A DNA stretch of 64,000 nucleotides from Apoderus coryli (lineage: Eukaryota > Arthropoda > Insecta > Coleoptera > Attelabidae). Position 1 is the first letter of the stretch, and each line of letters opens with the position of its first letter. The stretch is from NCBI GenBank assembly GCA_911728435.2, contig OU452198.1, forward strand, positions 32,703,902-32,767,901, read 5' to 3'. The notes below the pieces were generated by a model. That model ran no database searches and was not told the origin of the DNA. It was given only the letters and a program-made list of their open reading frames with translations. The translations under genes were made by a program, and so were the position numbers. Shown in pieces: positions 42,481 to 55,110 of the stretch.

Positions 42481-43687
42481 AACACACGAGAACATTCCAC
42501 GCGCTGCTGTGTTTGCGGTGGCGTTGAATTTTCGGCACCCATTTTGCACTGATCTTTGTCGTGCCAAGATGATCATCTTCAGTCGAGCTTCTTCCAGCGC
42601 ATATCTGCGGTGGTCACTTCAATAAGCCGCCGTCTTCAAATGCTCATGCCTCTTGTAAAAGACTCGACCGAAGAACAGACATCAGCTAAGTTGGATTTCA
42701 TCTAAATCGCTAAAATGCAGGAAACTTTATAAACGTGCCCAGCATTCTCAGAGGTGATGAATCATTGATTTACCTTTATAAACCGGAAAATAAACGCCAC
42801 TCTTCTCAATGAATACTGCATACAAACAGTAAGAGGGATCATCTGGTTTACAGATGGGTTGTGGAAATGGTGCATGAATATACAGTGTGTCCCCGGATAG
42901 GTGAAACGCCTCTTGAAAAAAACCACCTCTGCTTGGTTTTAGTTTTAAAAAATCAAGTATGCCTGGGAAATTTTGAAAATACTGATTTTTCACACTAGTT
43001 AGGTTAAGGTTACGACAAAATGTTTGAAAACCTGATCAAATATATGGAAACATTTTTGAGACACCTTGTATAAAACTTTAATCCGGCCTTTCTAACAAAC
43101 TAAAAAAAAACAAAAGTTTTCAACTTTTTCGTTTAACTCTAAAAAATTTCTTAAGTGTGGTCAATTTAATAACTTTTTTGTATCACCCTGTATATGCTGG
43201 TAATTCTTTACTGTTTTTATAATCTTATCTCATCTCATTTATTTATATAGTAAATTTTGAATTTTCTTTAAAACATGATAAATAACTCACTCAAAAGTGA
43301 ATTGGAATCACCCTGTAACTAAACCACTTAAAACCTGTACATCTTATCAATTTCAAAGTCAATTAAAATTGCCACTGATGGAAGTAAAATAATATTTGTA
43401 CGTAAAAAGATGTACTGATAACTAAAGTAGTTTAAAAATATTAATAAATTTGGAATTTGTTATAAACATTTTGACACCCTGTTTATAATACCAATTGATA
43501 TTATTTTTTGGTTCTCTAAAGTTTCCACTTTCGAAAGCGGACCACCCTGTATATATTTTATTTTAGAAAAAATACAGTGTTTGTTTCTAGGTAGGTATAA
43601 TAAGGAAGAGGGGGCGTGAAGAATTTATAATTTCAAAAAGGGGGCTCTATACGAAAAAATTTGGAAACCACTGACATACTGTATAGA
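42481..43687. other. Cluster of isolated mariner-type ends
   Basis: CACCCTGTA-type termini occur near 43190, 43309, 43477 and 43541, and TACAGTGTGTCCCCG / GAGACACCTTGTA near 42881 and 43060. They suggest several truncated MITEs; only the 42881-43073 pair could be one element. No coding sequence. Confidence 0.4.
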
Positions 43688-44850
43688 ATACACTGTGTCC
43701 AAGATTAGAATGCGGGATAGCATTGGAATCTTGGAAACGGTAGGAGTTACAATGTCGGTTAAATTAGAGGAACAGCTTTTAAATGGTGTTTTCAAAATTA
43801 AACTAACTTTGGCCGTTTTTGAGAATTTTTGAAAAAACGATTTTTTGCGATTTTAGTTTTTATTTATTTCTGACACTATTTGTACAGATATAAAAAAATG
43901 AGAAGCACTTCCTTATTATTACTTTTTGAGGAGAAAATTTTTAACGTTTACAAATTTTCTCGACGACATTTCGTTTTTGAAAAACCATCATCAACATCGT
44001 TTTTTAAATACGGGTTGGATTTTTTATTGTCTTTTGTTAAATTTAAAGCCATTTTCAATTCAAAAATATATTGTATATTATATGTAATGATTTAAATAAT
44101 TTGTCAGTGTTTTAAGTGTGATTTAAACTTATTCAAGAAAAATCACCATATAGTTTGGCACTTAACAGAATGCATAGTAGTAGGTTCAGCAAAAATATTA
44201 TTTCGTCGTTGCTCACAATTATTTGCCAATTTATTTATGTTTTAGTACCACATTTTACCCTGTAGGCAGTTTTTTAAATTTAGTTGAAATTTTTGTGCTT
44301 TTTGAAGTTACCTATTAAAAAAATGCCTTTGTTAGATGAATGTTTGCCGCAAAATAAGTGCCAAACTAGGGCGATTTTTGGACATTAGATAAAAAAAAAA
44401 TAAAACCACTTCCTCATTGTTACTTTTTTAAGGAAAAAAAGAGGGGGTATTTTCACTACGACGTTTCGTCTTTGAAAAACCATCATCCACTTCGTTTTTT
44501 TTTAAATACGGCCCTGGATTTTTTTATTAATATCACGTAATGGTTTAAACAAGTTTTCAGTGTTTTTAGCTGTTATTTAAAATTATTCAAGAAAAATGGC
44601 CCTAGTTTGTCACTTAACTGACTGAAAGAGTACCTAGTAGGTTTTGCAAAAACATTCTTTGGTGGTTCCTCACAATTATTTATTATTATTTGACAATTTA
44701 TTTCTACCTCAGTACAACATTTTATTCTGTTTTGAAGTTATTAAAAAAACGCATTTTTCAGATGAATGGTTTACGCAAAATAAGTGCCAAACTATGGCGA
44801 TTTTTGGTAGTTCATCATTTCATTTAGCGACATCCGGTATACTAGTACAC
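43688..44850. mobile_element. Rearranged copy of the foldback family of 18776-19964
   Basis: The left end CACTGTGTCCAAGATTAGAA and the first 650 bp follow the left arm of the complete element. From about 44340 the sequence jumps to right-arm material in mixed order, with AGTGCCAAACTA.GGCGATTT three times (near 44155 inverted, 44355, 44785), and no right terminus is found. Hammerhead-like boxes occur at 43968-43994 (minus, GAAAT) and 44461-44487 (minus). Confidence 0.7.
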
Positions 44851-44859
44851 TAGGTATAT

Positions 44860-45480
44860 AATACCTATATACTTGTATTCGCTATATAAATTAATACCTA
44901 CTCTGAAGTGTAAATGTAATATGAACAATAACTGGTTTGTTATGAATAATACTAACAATAAACCAAATGTCAAAAAGTCTTATTATAACAGACTATACCT
45001 ATAACATACTCAAATCTCCTCCTTCACTAAATTGTTGAATTTCCCAAGGTTAATGCGAAAAAAATCTCACACATGTTATTCTAATATAGACGCTATCAAA
45101 TCTCTTCAAAATAATTATTATTTGTTTATAATTACAACTTTAGTTTGATGGGATGGATGAATTACGTTAGTCTGTGTATGAACTATACACGGTGATCTAA
45201 AAACAATAATTTATAATACTTCCTATACGAGGCCGGGCCTATGAGCCATATATCATCTAAGGCCTATAAGAAGTGTTGATATTCCGTGCTACGTATAATC
45301 AAATTTTTCAAATTTCAAGTCTTAATTGCACAATAATTAAATTTCAAAAGAAAGACACGTCACCATAATAATAGCAACACAAAGAAATTAATGTTAAAAA
45401 TACAGAAAATGAAGGAAAACATCAAGACACAAATTAAAATCTAAAGAGAAAACAAATACTGAATACTCTTATATCCTCAG
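44860..45480. other. Unassigned AT-rich intron sequence
   Basis: No exon, repeat or RNA recognised. Confidence 0.4.
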
Positions 45481-46060
45481 TACTGTTCTGCTTCATCCTT
45501 TCAATTTAAAAAAGCCAGAAACTCGTTAAGTTTCTTACAGAATGTATGTGTTCGTTCCAGTCCAAAAACTTATCGATTTTTACACCACTCTCGCACGTCC
45601 TCAATAAACAACCATCTATATTTATTTGGTATAGGCAAATCATAAGTTTATTTCTTAAAACACCATTCGTTGAATTCATGCAACACAGTTTCGACTCTAA
45701 ATCTTAGCAGATCTAGATCGCTCGCGGCCACAATAATTGCAGTATCGTCAGCAAACATCAAAATATAATCCGCCAAATCATTCAAAAACATCAGGAATAT
45801 TAAGAGGCTCAATACACTTCCCTGAGTTCCCACATCCGAAGATAGATTTATTAACTTTAACAATCAGAGGATTACTTGTTCAAAAAATGTCCATCCAGCA
45901 GGATCAGGGTCAAAATCTCATCGCAAAGTACACTGACATTGTCGTTAACTTACAGAATAAATAAAATTGGCCCCAGTACGGAGCTTTGTGTTACACTCAG
46001 AACGATACAATTTTCGAGAGCTTTTCAGTCCTTAATAAAAGATAGAATAACAAATTAGTT
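45480..46060 (-). pseudogene. Non-LTR reverse transcriptase fragments, two copies of the same motif
   Basis: The minus strand from 46030 reads SVTQSSVLGPILFIL, then VND (the G.PQGS.LGP.LF...ND block). From 45863 it reads GTQGSVLSLLIFLMFLNDLA, then ILMFADDTAIIVAASDLD with the catalytic FADD. Further on comes FLDWNEHI near 45545. Because the PQGSVL...ND block appears twice in a row, two RT fossils abut here, or one has an internal duplication. Frames are broken. Confidence 0.65.
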
Positions 46061-47214
46061 TATTAATTTTACTTTTCCAGATGTCTCTCGAACATTTCTA
46101 TGATTTTAGCAATTGAAACCTTCCTTTTCTTTTTAAACTAATGACGTTTTTTCGTGATTTCTTCGCTCAACCGGTGAACATGATTTCGCATGCAAATTGT
46201 AGCCTTGAAAATCCCACTGTTTGATTGTGACTTCGCAGTGTACTGGTGTCTCTACGGTTTTCTCTAACTGAAGAGATGAACTGAAGTCGAAGAAGATGCA
46301 GATGATCAACAATGAATTCCCAATAACTATCGGGGTTAGTTTAAGACAACGGGTTGGTTGAGTTTGTCTGGAATCTTTCTTGTCATCTTCGTGGTTCGAA
46401 AACAAATTCAAGTTGGTGGACGAGGAAGATTTGCTTTGTTACTTTTTCTGATGTCAGATGGTCTCTTCAGTTACTGAAAGGAAAAAGCCACAATAGACTC
46501 TCGGTGGTCGCAGTGGAGGGTCCGGCGTAGTGGCACAATTTGGTGCGATTTGCCAGCTCTGTTAATAAATAATTCCTTAATGGCGGACACGGAAAATCAA
46601 AAAATCCTCAACAATCTGTATTTTGTGTAGTGTAAACTGTTGCGGTTTTGACAAACGAGGATTGCCTTTTATATTTTTACAAAATCAGGGAGGAAAATAA
46701 TTTTTTTTCTGATGATCAACGGAAATATAAAAGGTGATCCTGGTTAACAGGATATCTTCATATATATACACGAAAGGCTGCTACATTTCTGAAGGTATGT
46801 TCTAGTTGGGATTCCTTAATGGTTATCAGCCAAAAAAAAATGTTCCACTTTTTTTTTTGTAGTGTTTCGTATACTAGATACTAGACTATGCCTTTTTAAT
46901 AATTGACGGTAAAGAATTCTTAAACATGCCACAGGCGACAAGATCGTCAGAAATTTCTGAAAAATAGTCCGCCTATCTCCAACATACACATGAATAGGTA
47001 TATAAAATAATCACATAGAGAATATCTGAATCCTAACAACAAAAGGTCGGATTTGGTAGATAAGTATCATTTCTACCTATTTCGTGTAGGTACCTATATG
47101 AATAATATAAAGGAGAGGTTACGCAAGAATATAATAGGACGAAACACGTCGTTCCAGTAGTTGTGTTTATATGTGTTTGAATTTCGATAAAGCAAAACTA
47201 CTATAAAGCTTTAA
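46061..47214. other. Unassigned intron sequence
   Basis: A 92-codon minus frame at 46133-46411 is in a less AT-rich tract but has no motif I recognise. It may be an upstream part of the adjacent retrotransposon debris. Confidence 0.35.
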
Positions 47215-47483
47215 ATGTATTGAGTGGACAAGGTTTGTTACCGCTAATTATGATCGAACTTGCAGTTCAAAGTTTAAGAAATTTTGCAAAATCAATTATT
47301 TTTAATTTTTCAAGCAACTGTTTATGCGAACAAACATTTTCAAGAATGAATTTCATAAAATCAAAATATAGAACGTGGTTGACTGATGAAAATTTACAAA
47401 ATTTGTTGAGGATCTCAGTATCCCAAACCCAGTCGGACTTAAATGAATTATCAAACAATATTCAAGAACAAAAAGCTCATTGA
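47215..47483 (+). pseudogene. hAT transposase C-terminal fossil
   Basis: The frame reads SSNCLCEQTFSRMNFIKSKY, RTWLTDENLQNLLRISVSQT then a short tail to TGA. This matches the C-terminal dimerisation domain of ZBED5/GTF2IRD2-like hAT transposases (CEQ.FS.M...KS..R..L.DE.L...LR). Only this domain is present, uninterrupted over about 70 codons. It differs from the hAT type at 4700-5110. Confidence 0.7.
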
Positions 47484-48496
47484 ATTTTAATGAATGAATA
47501 AAATGAAAGATCAACTATTTTCCTTAATAATTTATATATTTTAAATTTACATATTTATACATATGTAATTGTAATTGTATTTTCTTTTTTTTTTTTTCCT
47601 TTTAAGAATTGTAAAATTTTTGTTCTCTGACATTATTGTTATTTTAGCATGTCAATAAAAATACATTTTTTCTATATTTATTTTAAATAATATTTATACT
47701 CGTTTATGCGGCCCCCAAAAAATCATCAACCTAACCTTAAATTAAATATCGATAGTTTAACCTTCGGCAACCGATTTTTGTATTATATGGAAGCCTTAAT
47801 AATTGATTTTGTTGGGATATCCTAGTAGTTATAGACCTACTTTAGGTGCCTATGTATATTTTTTTAAATAAATATTAATACAGGGTATTTGAAAAAAAGG
47901 ATATAAAATCAAATTGAAAAAATTGTCGAAATTCAAAATTTTTAAATGGCAACCCCCAATTTTTATATATTTTTCTATTTTTGCATCAAAAATAAGGGCA
48001 AGTTTATGAAAAGATGTCTATTCCAAAAACATATAATTTTCAAAATATTGACAATTCTACATTTTTTATTACAATAATAATAGTGATAAGTATAGGACTT
48101 TGAAATTTAATTGATTTTAGTTGGACATGATGATGTATATGATACTTATCACAAATAATCAGGGATATATTAAAAAAAAAAGAATATCCCAGTTTTATTT
48201 TCTACCCTTATCTCCTATTCAGCGGGATTAAAAACGCCTCCTCCTCGTGCGTCAGCCCCACAAGGTTTTATTAGATTTATGATGTGTGAAACAGTGGCGG
48301 CTTGTCATATGAAGCAAGTTAAGCAACGCTTCATCTAAATAGTCAGTAAAATGAATAATATTTAAGTATTTTATTTAATTGTAATTATTTTTCTCCATAT
48401 AAAATTTAAACAATAAATAAATGTATACAATTTTCAACCTGAGTTAAAACCACCTTTACCATCAAACTGTAAATTTGTCTGAAACAGGCTTTATAT

Positions 48497-48532
<36 letters not shown>

Positions 48533-50400
48533 ACTATCATCAATAATGTACATATATCTTATTTCCCCCTTTTTATACTTGTAATTAAATTATTTATTTT
48601 GATATATATCTTCACTGTGCACGGCACTTGACATCTTTGCCAGTGCTTGTATCCTCCGTTACACCTAGCCTATTTTATGATGTAGCGGGCTTCAAAGCGT
48701 TTCCATCTAAAATTCAGCAACAATCCGCAACATAGCCACTACGGCATATACCCAATATACAGCGAGATACAACCATATGACGGCTGGCTTCATATAAAGA
48801 TCGTTTAATTGCACTAAAATAATTTAATTGCACTAAAATAAAATAATTTATTATTTAATTATTATTATAACAGTATAGTAGATGGCTTTCTTGTAGCTGA
48901 CCAACATTCAATCAAAGAGTGAACATTTGTGGTCCAAACTCTGGCTCATTTAAGATGAACATCCAAACATTATCTTGGATTAGTTCGCAAATTGGACTGC
49001 GGCAAAAGTCAGACATTCTCTGTTGAGATTTTGTAAGGGTTTGTACTCTGAAATTAGAAGCATCCGAACGGAGCAATAGGGATGACGATCTGTCACATGG
49101 CGTCTTCCTTATATCTGAATTGGGGAAATATATCAGAAGGAAGCTAAAACGAAAAATTATACTGTTTGGCGTTTAATAATTCATTTGAAAAGGGGGACGA
49201 TGGGACATTTTTTCATAATTTCTTGATGACTTGAGTCGTTCAAAGCTGCAAATGCCACATGTTGCTGCTATACTAGAAGACATTTTAAAATACATTATCA
49301 TGAAATTTTCCATAATTACGAGGGGTGCATATAATTTGAAATGGAAGACGTCTGTACCACAAAATCTAATTTATAGTTAATTATTCTAGGTTTCGAGAAG
49401 GACCTGCTGATTTAAGGATTTAAAAAGTATTTTTTTACAAGAGCAATAAAAAAAGTAAAGGCGTTATAACATAAAACAAGAAGAGTACTTTTACTCTCAG
49501 TTCTAACTGCATTAAATTTTAAATTACACATAGGTAGATGGATGTGTCTGCGACACCCGGAGTGCATTTTTTGTACCTACTCGTTGATTCTCTTCTTACA
49601 GAGTTGAGAGGGGATATGGTGTGAAGGGTAAAATTAGGATCCACACCCTTTAAATTATTAATACAATAATAACAAAAAACTTTCAAGTATAATAGTTCTA
49701 AATTTGTTGAAAACAACCTAATAGATTGTCCATTTGCCATGATTCGCGATAGAGAAATATTCCTGTTTACCTACTTATTAATCATTCCTTGTATATTAAG
49801 GCTAGATTCAAGCCATAAGTTTTATAATATAAATAGTCTATTGTAATAATTGTAATTAAATAGGATGCAAAGGTTTTTACACCAAGTTGTCAGTCATTAT
49901 TACAATCCTACACTTATAAGAACAATTACTAGACGTATTTAAATTAGTAAGAAAATTATGGGGGCGTCTGTCTATACTAGGTAAGCGTTTAATGAAGCAA
50001 AAAGATAGAGTACGAACAATATTTTACATGACTAGATAATTTAATCTATACAGTACGATCTAGGCTATATTAATTTCTCATTACCACTCTACCTTTGAAG
50101 CTGTTGGTTTAGTATAATATACTCTATCATTTCTGAGGAAGTTACCTTTAGTTAAAGCGGAGACAGATGATTGATCGTATCACATCGAAAAAAATTCTAT
50201 ATTGCCGTAGGTAACGTAAAAAATTTGGTCACATGCCATCCGCAGTGGTTAATTAATGTAAAGCCCGAAATGTTTTGGGTATGGCTATGGTCTGCTCACA
50301 AGCTCAATTTTTATTAAATTCACAAACTGCTGTACATTAATGAACCGATAAAGATATTCAAATAAGTCAATTTTGATTTTATCCAATCTGAATTGAAAGA
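47484..50400. other. AT-rich intron sequence with old repeat scraps
   Basis: A repeat block (CTACCCTTATCTCCTATTCA, GCGGGATTAAAAACGCCTCC) lies at about 48197-48238, and a possible hAT terminus CAGTGGCGGCTTGTC at 48292. Weak open frames elsewhere carry no motif. Confidence 0.4.
48499..48529. repeat. (TA)n microsatellite
   Basis: About fifteen uninterrupted TA units. Confidence 0.9.
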
Positions 50401-50419
50401 GAATTTTTACTGGAAACCA

Positions 50420-50560
50420 TTTTCAAGTCGCTTTAGCCCTGTGATAGGGGTGGACACAATCCTCAAATTTTTAAATAGTAGGTGTTGAGTGATATATCAT
50501 TTGAAAGCATCCAAAAATCTAATAAACCAATTTCGTGATTCTTTTTCTGATTTTTTTCAT
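50420..50560 (+). repeat. Fragment of the 15 kb composite repeat
   Basis: TTTAGCCCTGTGATAGGGGT, GGACACAAT and TTGAGTGATATATCATTTGA match the blocks at 15740-15815. Confidence 0.65.
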
Positions 50561-51690
50561 CACTCGCCTGGCCCAAAAATAAAATCTGTCTCAGTACCTA
50601 CTCATGTCCGATTTAATACCTACTTAATTAATTTTCGCTAAAATCTAAGAATTTTAACACTCATTTTTAATGTCTACCTAATTAAAAACTGTACCATGTG
50701 TCCCATTTTTGTCCTCCTTACGGGATACCTCGCATATTTTTAAACATAAAGATTTGCAGTTTTCGCTAACGTTGACCCAAAGTAATGTTTTTTTTAATAG
50801 GACATCCTGTATATATTGTCATATTTGAAACATGATTGCTTTTCAAGCCTTGTATTTAGATAAGTAATTTTCAGTTTTTCATAGCAAGTCAAGAGAGATA
50901 CGTATTACTTTTAAAATAGATCTTTTGGCACAATAATCAAATACCACCCTTATTTATACAGGATAGAATAAAAAGAATTCATTTAAAATTATTATTAATA
51001 CAAATAACTACAAATTTTGACAAAACGGAACATCAAAACTTATTATGAAAACACTACTGGAAAACAAAGCTATATTAAATTATTCTTCTGTTCAAAATGT
51101 TTAATAAATATTGCTGCCATTCTGTTGAAGATGCAGCCGACAGTAGAAACAGGGATCTTATATATACTTATAGGTATATGTTAGAGACAGATGGCACAGC
51201 AAACTATATTTTAAATATAAAACAAAAATACAGAATGTCCTATTTAAAACAAAAACATAACTTTGGGTTATATCTAAAGAATCACAGCTCAGTTAAAAAA
51301 TCTGGATTCTACGTAAAAATATGAATAAAATACAGTTTTTACTTTTCTTTTTTAAAAACAACCAAAATGGAACATACGGTACAGGCTGGAACTATTTTTT
51401 TTTTAAAATGAAGTAGCACACTCTGTATACATGTAATTAACAAATATACTTCTTAACTATAACATGTTATTTAAGGTTGATATGTGACTATATGAAATAA
51501 AATTGCTTTCTATTATTATCCTCATTACATAGCCGCCAATTTTTCACAGTTTATACAATCAAAAGTAGTGATGAAATAATACCTAATGCTTATTTAATTT
51601 GAACTACAGGAAGTCCATTTATTCTCTGACAACTATAGCGGTTTTAATTTTTGCGAACGCGAACCGACCGCGCACTGTATTTGGTAACTA
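50561..51690. other. AT-rich sequence with an inverted-repeat pair
   Basis: GACCCAAAGTAATGTTTTTT, TTAATAGGACATCCTGTATA (50771-50812) is complementary to ACAGAATGTCCTATTTAAAA, CAAAAACATAACTTTGGGTT (51231-51270). The pair probably marks a degenerate MITE of about 0.5 kb. Confidence 0.45.
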
Positions 51691-51699
51691 GTCCAGATT

Positions 51700-52215
51700 T
51701 TGACATTTTGAATTACTATTTTGATGTTCTTTGAGACAATTAAGACCATTTCCAGATGGAAGTCTGTCTGTCTGTGTGTATGTATGTATGTGTGTATGTA
51801 TTCTTCCACGATGACCCATTAGTTTTTGGTTGAAATCGCTTTAACCCTGTGAGAGGGGTAGACACAACCGCTAAATTTTCATATAGCAGTAGGGATCGAG
51901 TGATCATTTTTTTTATCTGCTTTACAGCGATAGGTCACATTTGATATTTGCCCTCATAATTATCGAGAATATAGCGTTTAAAATTTCACCAGTTAGGTAG
52001 TTGGAACGTATATATATTACAAATAAAATACAAAATTCTCAAAGTTGGTATTGTGGCGTCATTGGTAGAGGTAGAGGCTAGTTTGTCACGTTAGTTTATT
52101 GGAAATAAGGAACATAATACAATTATAATAATAATAATTATTAAAATTCTTATTCGTTAGGTTTGATTATATTATAACTTGTCGGGAAAGTTTTGGGGCG
52201 ACACAACCGATTTTT
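51700..52215 (+). repeat. Composite dispersed repeat with SINE remnant and TGTC/TGTA tract
   Basis: It contains CATTTCCAGATGGAAGTC, a GTCTGTCTGTGTGTATGTAT microsatellite-like tract, then CCATTAGTTTTTGGTTGAAA, AGGGGTAGACACAACCGCTA, TTTCACCAGTTAGGTAGTTG, a deleted SINE head (TGTGGCGTCATTGGTAGAGG) and CTTGTCGGGAAAGTTTTGGG. It is the longest single copy of the family seen at 15 and 40 kb. Confidence 0.7.
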
Positions 52216-52259
52216 TTTTATTATATTTCAACGGCAAAGTCACTTTAGTACTAATAATA

Positions 52260-53523
52260 GGTTTTCTAATAGGGATGATATGATTTTGAAGCGACGTTGC
52301 GGCTATTTGTAATATGTCATGATCTGTCATTTGTTTATCATTGTATTCAGTAGTGTTTAGAGATATACGCAAGAACAACGTTTACAAATTATGCAGTTTT
52401 ATTATTAAAATAATCGTTCTCCAATTGCAACTTTTCGTGCGCTTTTGCCATTTTATGGTCGTAATAATCGTCCAAGTGTGCTCGCTATTCGTCGAATTCT
52501 TGAAAATTTTGAACGTACATTTTCTTTACATAATGTTCAAGTGCCAATAAGACAAAGAACCGCCCGAAGTAATGCAAATATTGCTGCCGTTCAGGCAAGT
52601 GTTGCTGAAGACCGCAATTTGTCGATTCCAAGACGTTCTCAACAATTGGGACTGTCTCAAAGCACAACCTGGCGGATTTTGAGAAAGGATTTGGGTTTGC
52701 ACCCGTATAAAATTGTTCTTACTCAAGAACTGAAGCCATTGGACCACCGTAAACGTCGCGAATTTGCTGATTTTGCCTTGTAACAACTTGAAAACGATAA
52801 CGATTTTTTTAAGAAAATCATCTTCTCCGATGAGGCACACTTTCATCTGAGTGGTGCGGTAAATAAACAAGACTGTCGATTCTGGTGCGAAGAAAATCCA
52901 CATTCATGAAAAACCATAACAATCACCTAAATTGACAGTTTGGTGTGGTTTTTGGTAAGGTGGAATCGTCGGTCCGTATTTCTTTCGAAATGATGCTGGT
53001 AACACCGTTACTGTAAATGGAGAGCGGTATAGATCGATGATAACCAACTTTTTATGGCCGATTTTGGAAGAAGTTGATCTTGACAACATTTGGTTCCAGC
53101 AAGACGGGGCTACGTGACACAGCAAATGCAACAATTGAATTATTGCGAGAAAAGTTTGGAGATTCGATTATTTCAAAAAATTGTGATATTGAATGGCCTC
53201 CAAGAAGTTGTGATTTAGACTATTTCTTGTGGGGATATTTGAAGTAATTGCTCTTTCGAAATAAACCAGACTCTTTTCAAGCTTTACAAGTCAATATTGC
53301 CATTCATGACATACGACTTGATTTAGTGGAATAAGTGGCTCGAAAATTGGGTTTATCGAATTCGTTCCTGCCGAAGAAGTCGCGGAGGCCATTTGAATGA
53401 CGTTTTATTTAGAACTTAATTGTATCGATTGTACTTCACATTCAATAAGAAAACTTTTGAATTTCCTTTACAATAAGTGTGTTTTTTTTATAAGAAATCA
53501 TATCACACTTATTGGAAAACCCC
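52260..53523 (+). mobile_element. Mariner-type transposon with inactive transposase
   Basis: GGTTTTCTAATAGGGATGAT, ATGATTT at the left matches the complement of the right end (GGTTTTCCAATAAGTGTGAT, ATGATTT), TA lies outside both, and the length (about 1.26 kb) is normal for a mariner. The transposase between is on the plus strand (see 52400-53415). It inserted just beside the dispersed repeat ending near 52215. Confidence 0.8.
52400..53415 (+). pseudogene. Mariner-type transposase, several stops and frameshifts
   Basis: The first 112 codons (52445-52780) are open and give a helix-turn-helix region: LSIPRRSQQLGLSQSTTWRI then LRKDLGLHPYKI. A stop follows, then KKIIFSDEAHFHLSGAVNKQ (first Asp) and FWCEENPH. 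In another frame come QDGAT-type residues, LLREKFGDSIIS, CDIEWPPRSCDLDYFLWGYL. The four residues between CDL and DYFLWG usual in this family are reduced. Spacing in related intact proteins is DD41D. Not functional. Confidence 0.75.
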
Positions 53524-53680
53524 ATAGTAATAAGTAAAAAAAATACATTAAATTAAAGGAAATTAAACTAGAAAACAAATAGACAGGCATAACAATAGAC
53601 AATTTAAATTAGTGCCAGCTTGGACTTCAAAATGTATAGGAGATCATGAAATATGTCCACTTTGATAAGCCTAATTACAT
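53524..53680. other. Short unassigned stretch
   Basis: AT-rich; nothing recognised. Confidence 0.3.
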
Positions 53681-54060
53681 TACATTACCGACACCAAGGA
53701 GAGGATTGATAAATACTATGGTGACTCTGCACCGTCCATTTCAATGAATAAACGTGGTTCCGTTGTGCCGACACCAATTCAAGTATCGCTGAACATTCAA
53801 GTCGTCCAGAATAAGTCAGTACACCATATATCGTCGATAAAATCCATGGAACGATATTGGACGATCAAAGATTGAAAATGCTGGCTGACGGATGTATGAC
53901 ATTTTGCATGAATATTTGCTTCAGCTCCTGTCACGTATTTGATCGAATTTGACCATTTTTTGTTGGATTAAGTTCTTCAGGCCACATTAATCAATTTTCC
54001 TTGACCATAGTCGTCAATTATGATTCTGCAAAACACCTTCTTCGTCTTCAAAGTTTTCAT
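53681..54060 (+). pseudogene. Mariner transposase N-terminal fossil
   Basis: Plus-strand pieces read IHGTILDDQRLKM, LADG and ILHEYL in shifted frames, resembling the IHK.VL.DR.LK.RELAD...S...V..ILHE.L block of mariner DNA-binding domains. No catalytic domain is attached. Confidence 0.45.
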
Positions 54061-54520
54061 TTATTCCCACATATTTCAGGAACATTTGAATCAACAATAT
54101 AAAAAAAAGTTTAGACGATTTGATCTACAAACAATTTCTATTTTTACGCCGCGTATAATGACTTTAATTATAATATAAGATGGAATCAAGAAATAGTCCA
54201 TCTCACTGTGCATTCTCAATAAATTGAGGAAAGTAAACACTGTGATATCGACTAAAAACATACGATATTTTTCGGCAACCAGTCATGCAGAAAACGCGTG
54301 TTTCGTCCATCCGAATGGAAATTAATGAGTATTTGGCATCGTTTCATGAAGATAAAAAGTAGTTTGCAACCTAGATTGCATGTATGTTTACAAACCCCAG
54401 GTCTGAAATTTCGCGGGCTAATTGCATTCGATTTTTCTTTTTGTTATATTGACACATATTATGTTGACATTATCAGTAGTGATTGGTAATTTTTTTGCTA
54501 TAGAAAATATGGATCAATTT
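54061..54520. other. Unassigned intron sequence
   Basis: A 63-codon plus frame at 54298-54489 has no recognised domain. Confidence 0.3.
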
Positions 54521-54559
54521 TTGTGTGAAAAATAAACCACCGCAACTTAAAATTGTTAT

Positions 54560-55110
54560 CTGTGGCATTTGGCGAGTCTACTTTGACAAAAAAAATATTT
54601 ATAAGTGGTAAAAGCCATTCACAGAAGGCCCACCCTGGACGTCCCAGCACATAAAAAGTGAAGAAAATTGTTATCACGAATCACCATTACAGAAGTTGCT
54701 GAGGATGTCGGCATATCGGTTGGTTCATGTCATGCCTTAAAGGGGTCATAACGGGTGAAGATACCATGGGTATAGGGTTATGGCGTGGAAACCAAAGCAA
54801 GCCGAATGAAAGGACCATCATCAGAGCTAAGACCAAAAAAAACACGCCAAGTTCGGTCAAATGGGAAGGTTTTCTTCGATTACAATGGCGTGGTACATCG
54901 TGAGTTCTTGCCAGAAGGTGGTAGGGTCAATAACGAACGAAGGAACTTCCAGATGCTCTTGCATCACGATAATGCACCAACTCACACATCTTAGCTTGTT
55001 CGTGAATTTTTTGGCAATAAACACACTGTAATCTTTCCTTAGCCGACCTTTTCTTAGTCCCAAAACTGCAAAAACTCATGAAAAGACGCCGCTTTGAGAG
55101 GATTACTTCG
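54560..55110 (+). pseudogene. Mariner (DD34D-type) transposase fossil
   Basis: The plus strand reads a TEGR/PSTS-like linker, RITITEVAEDVGISVGSCHA in broken frames, then ETKASRMKGPSSELRPKKTR, QVRSNGKVFFDYNGVVHREF, LPEGGRVN and LLHHDNAPTHTS, with the second catalytic Asp in HHDNAPTH. The first Asp block is deleted and the third lies beyond a stop (PTFS region). The pieces follow mariner order. Confidence 0.7.

Noticed and set aside
46133..46411. 92-codon minus-strand frame
   Set aside because: No family recognised; adjacent RT fragments suggest transposon debris.
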